Origin: Candidatus Eisenbergiella stercorigallinarum
Lineage (GTDB): Bacteria > Bacillota > Clostridia > Lachnospirales > Lachnospiraceae
Length of the DNA: 6,040 bases
Assembly: GCA_019120525.1 (NCBI GenBank)
Contig: DWUW01000373.1
Coordinates: 1 to 6,040, forward strand
Direction: 5' to 3'
The notes beneath the pieces were generated by a model. The model was not told the DNA's origin, searched no databases, and saw nothing but the letters and a program-made list of their open reading frames with translations. Below are positions 6,021 to 6,040 of the stretch, one piece after another (the stretch's first letter is position 1; each line of letters opens with the position of its first letter). The translations under genes were made by a program, and so were the position numbers.

Positions 6021-6040
6021 ATGAAAGAATACGTTTCCCA
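6021..6040 (+). CDS. possible start of the next gene, cut by the window edge
   Basis: ATG at 6021 opens a frame reading MKEYVS before the window ends. It is preceded by GAAGAGAG (6006-6013), a modest ribosome site seven bases upstream, and it lies downstream of a promoter candidate. Six codons are too few to assign a family, and the start itself is uncertain. Confidence 0.35.

Noticed and set aside
5820..6040. Minus-strand frame open from the right edge to about 5820, ending just before the T-run side of the 5726-5770 hairpin
   Set aside because: About 73 codons without a stop is notable in AT-rich DNA, but the translation is recognisable as no family and no start is visible. It covers a good plus-strand promoter candidate. 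It is left unannotated; sequence to the right would decide.

Overview
The window reads as part of a carbohydrate-uptake and glycoside-degradation operon from a Firmicute, most likely a gut clostridium of the Lachnospiraceae type. This is inferred from the strong GGAGG ribosome binding sites, roughly balanced base composition, GTG start use, tight gene packing, and an ABC sugar importer without its own ATPase beside intracellular glycoside hydrolases. The genus cannot be fixed from the sequence.

Layout, all on the plus strand. Bases 1-34 hold what is probably the last codons of an upstream gene; a solute-binding protein would be expected there but cannot be recognised. A GC-rich stem-loop (43-80) follows, then two ABC sugar permeases of the MalF and MalG types (105-989 and 986-1810, sharing ATGA). 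Next come a GH1 beta-glucosidase-type enzyme (1824-3191, GTG start) and a GH43 enzyme with a CBM6-like tail (3214-4464). After an 80-90 base gap lies an APH/CotS-like kinase gene (4557-5692), which is interrupted by a one-base frame change at about 4817-4823. The group ends at a long inverted repeat (5726-5770), probably the operon terminator.

Bases 5771-6020 are AT-rich and hold a plausible sigma-A promoter (TTGACA, 17 bases, TATTGT), a very short possible ORF, and an inverted repeat. A new gene may begin at 6021 and leave the window.

How it works together: the permeases, with an unseen binding protein and probably a shared MsmX-type ATPase encoded elsewhere, would import an unphosphorylated oligosaccharide. 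GH1 and GH43 have no signal peptides and would cut it in the cytoplasm. The GH1 enzyme has the Glu-Trp pair typical of enzymes acting on unphosphorylated glycosides, which agrees with ABC rather than PTS uptake. GH1 beside GH43 suggests a mixed plant-type oligosaccharide or glycoside. The role of the kinase is unknown. I see no defence system, CRISPR, transposon, tRNA or rRNA. The locus is mostly ordinary; the frame-broken kinase and the two intergenic regions deserve the closest look.
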